Of a stretch of 64,000 bases of DNA, positions 62,833-64,000 are shown piece after piece; the stretch's first letter is position 1; each line of letters starts with the position of its first letter. The stretch is from the NCBI RefSeq assembly GCF_020216525.1, contig NZ_JAIWOY010000007.1:1-64000 (forward strand), read 5' to 3'. The notes under the pieces were generated by a model. That model ran no database searches and had not been told where the DNA came from. It worked only from the letters and a program-made list of their open reading frames with translations. The position numbers and the translations under genes were made by a program. This stretch comes from Nocardioides nematodiphilus (GTDB taxonomy: Bacteria > Actinomycetota > Actinomycetes > Propionibacteriales > Nocardioidaceae).

Positions 62833-64000
62833 ATCGTCCCGGCGAGCACCGGCTCGTGGTCGCCGGCATGGACCGGCACCCAGCGGGTGGCGACGAGCGC
62901 CAGGCCCGCGAGCAGGAGCGCCGCGGTCAGCCAGAACGGATAGGCGCGGTCGATGCTCGAGAGCCATCCGGAGATCCAGCCGAACGGCGCGGCGGCCAGC
63001 ATGATCACGGTGCGCTGCAGCGCCATCACCCGCGAGCGCTCGGCCTCGTCGACGTGCAGCGCGACGAGCGACTCCGAGAGCATGAAGAGGATGCCTGCGC
63101 CGAAGCTGTCGAGCAGGAGGCACAGGCCCAGGGCGGCGTACGTGCCGGCGCTCGCGCCGTCGTGCACCGTGGGGATCGCGACCAGCACCAGCTGCCCGGC
63201 GAGGTAGACCCCGAAGCCCCACAGGCTGCCGCGCTTGAGGTCGACACCGGTGCTGAGCCGGGGGATCAGGGTGAACAGGAAGACCACCGAGATCAGTGAG
63301 CGGACCATCGGGAAGAACGGCAGCGCCGGATCGGGTACCTGCAGCCGCTGGTTGATCACCACCTGGAAGAACGTGCTCTCGATCAGCGTGACCGCGGCGA
63401 CCAGCCCGGCGATGCCGAGCGCGAGCCGGGAGCCGGGGGAGCGGCCGAGCAGGGTGAGCGCGTGGCGGTAGCCGCGCAGCAGCTGGAGGACGGACTCGTG
63501 CTTGGTCTCCTCCATCCGGATGCGGCCCTGCCGGGTCTCGGTGGACCAGCGGTAGAGCCAGATCGTCTTGCCGAGCATCACGATCGCCGCGTTGACCAGC
63601 AGGATCCGTACGGCCGGCTCGAGACCGAGCTGGGAGACCAGGACGGCGGCGATCGGCGCGAAGAGCGCGGAGCAGTCGGCCGCGACGCGTACGAGCGCGT
63701 AGATCCGGGTGATCTGGCCGCGCTCGGCGTCCTCGACCATCAGGCAGTCCCACGAGTTGCTGGTGATCTGCAGGGTGCCGTTGAGGATCGATCCGGCCAC
63801 GAAGACCCAGAAGTTCTGCGCGACCGCCCACAGCAGGCAGGGGATCACCCAGGCGGTGATGTCGAACCATGCCGTGGTCGCACGCCGACCGAGCCGGTCG
63901 GTAATGATGCCGCCGGCCAGGCCGAAGAACACCTGAGAGACCATCCCGATGCTGGCGACCAAGCCGATCTGCGCATCGTGCACCCCGAGGGCGAGCATGA
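62829..64000 (-). CDS. major facilitator superfamily transporter (partial)
   Basis: About 390 residues are present and the 5' end lies beyond the window. The visible part begins in the segment before the second helix and has the MFS motif A region GIITDRLGRRATTAWFD between helices 2 and 3, then about nine to ten more helices with a central cytoplasmic loop (STETRQGRIRMEETKHES). Motif A reads GxxxDRLGRR, normal for the family. An apparent ATG at 63998 is not the true start because the first helix is missing. The substrate is unknown. Confidence 0.88.
   Translation of the reverse strand, partial: MLALGVHDAQIGLVASIGMVSQVFFGLAGGIITDRLGRRATTAWFDITAWVIPCLLWAVAQNFWVFVAGSILNGTLQITSNSWDCLMVEDAERGQITRIYALVRVAADCSALFAPIAAVLVSQLGLEPAVRILLVNAAIVMLGKTIWLYRWSTETRQGRIRMEETKHESVLQLLRGYRHALTLLGRSPGSRLALGIAGLVAAVTLIESTFFQVVINQRLQVPDPALPFFPMVRSLISVVFLFTLIPRLSTGVDLKRGSLWGFGVYLAGQLVLVAIPTVHDGASAGTYAALGLCLLLDSFGAGILFMLSESLVALHVDEAERSRVMALQRTVIMLAAAPFGWISGWLSSIDRAYPFWLTAALLLAGLALVATRWVPVHAGDHEPVLAGTI

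Overview
The window is a 64 kb piece of a high-GC actinobacterial chromosome. Gene content, the abundance of GTG starts, and the gene order point to the Propionibacteriales, most likely a Nocardioides-like member of the Nocardioidaceae; the genus is an inference. It opens at the 3' end of an rRNA operon (5S rRNA plus terminator) and is almost entirely coding, with many 1-8 nt gene overlaps. I see no prophage, insertion sequence, integrase-flanked island, CRISPR array or secondary-metabolite cluster.

Layout. (1) 415-25939 is a long + strand housekeeping run with the same order as Mycobacterium tuberculosis Rv1692-Rv1713: HAD phosphatase, a 53-aa conserved protein, tlyA, nadK, recN, steA, steB, pyrG, a Nudix hydrolase, xerD, parA-like, scpA, scpB, rluB, cmk and der. 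Extra genes here are ald, a Ski2-like helicase, a kelch lipoprotein, an S53 protease (minus strand), a ribbon-helix-helix partner of ParA, aroH, tyrA and an acyltransferase. A tRNA-Pro(GGG) and a strong terminator close it. (2) 26225-31072 is a cyclic-di-GMP module: two membrane GGDEF-EAL proteins around a PilZ protein. (3) 31144-39788 is mixed: a CitE-like lyase, acetate kinase, a second S53 protease, an acidic membrane protein, a spermidine-synthase-like protein and two CNNM/CorC-type transporters. (4) 40064-48866 matches Rv1822-Rv1832: CDP-alcohol phosphatidyltransferase, two DUF881 proteins around a small basic protein, gcvH, garA-like FHA protein, MerR regulator (FtsR-like), bifunctional nuclease, second MerR regulator, then a glycine riboswitch and gcvP. 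(5) 49019-62790 holds sbcCD, a VOC protein with an ECF sigma factor, aminopeptidase N, a HesB-like protein, a lipoprotein cyclophilin, an LLM oxidoreductase, a CocE/NonD hydrolase and a SulP transporter; a partial MFS gene runs off the end.

Regulation that can be read directly. Many genes have a TANNNT -10 hexamer 6-8 nt before the start codon and no ribosome binding site, the signature of leaderless transcripts; at three junctions the -10 begins with the stop codon of the gene before. Two promoters of the garA/MerR cluster share an identical ACCCTCA-N9-TGAGGGT inverted repeat, a likely operator of one of the two MerR proteins encoded there. Two intergenic repeat arrays (an 84-bp tandem repeat at 39827-40050 and a 22-bp direct/inverted array at 48876-48986) are not explained by any gene.

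No wholly new enzymatic system stands out. The least described features are the ParA/ribbon-helix-helix pair beside scpAB with its palindrome, the shared MerR-cluster operator, the repeat arrays, the zinc-ribbon form of GarA, and the stop-codon/-10 fusions.
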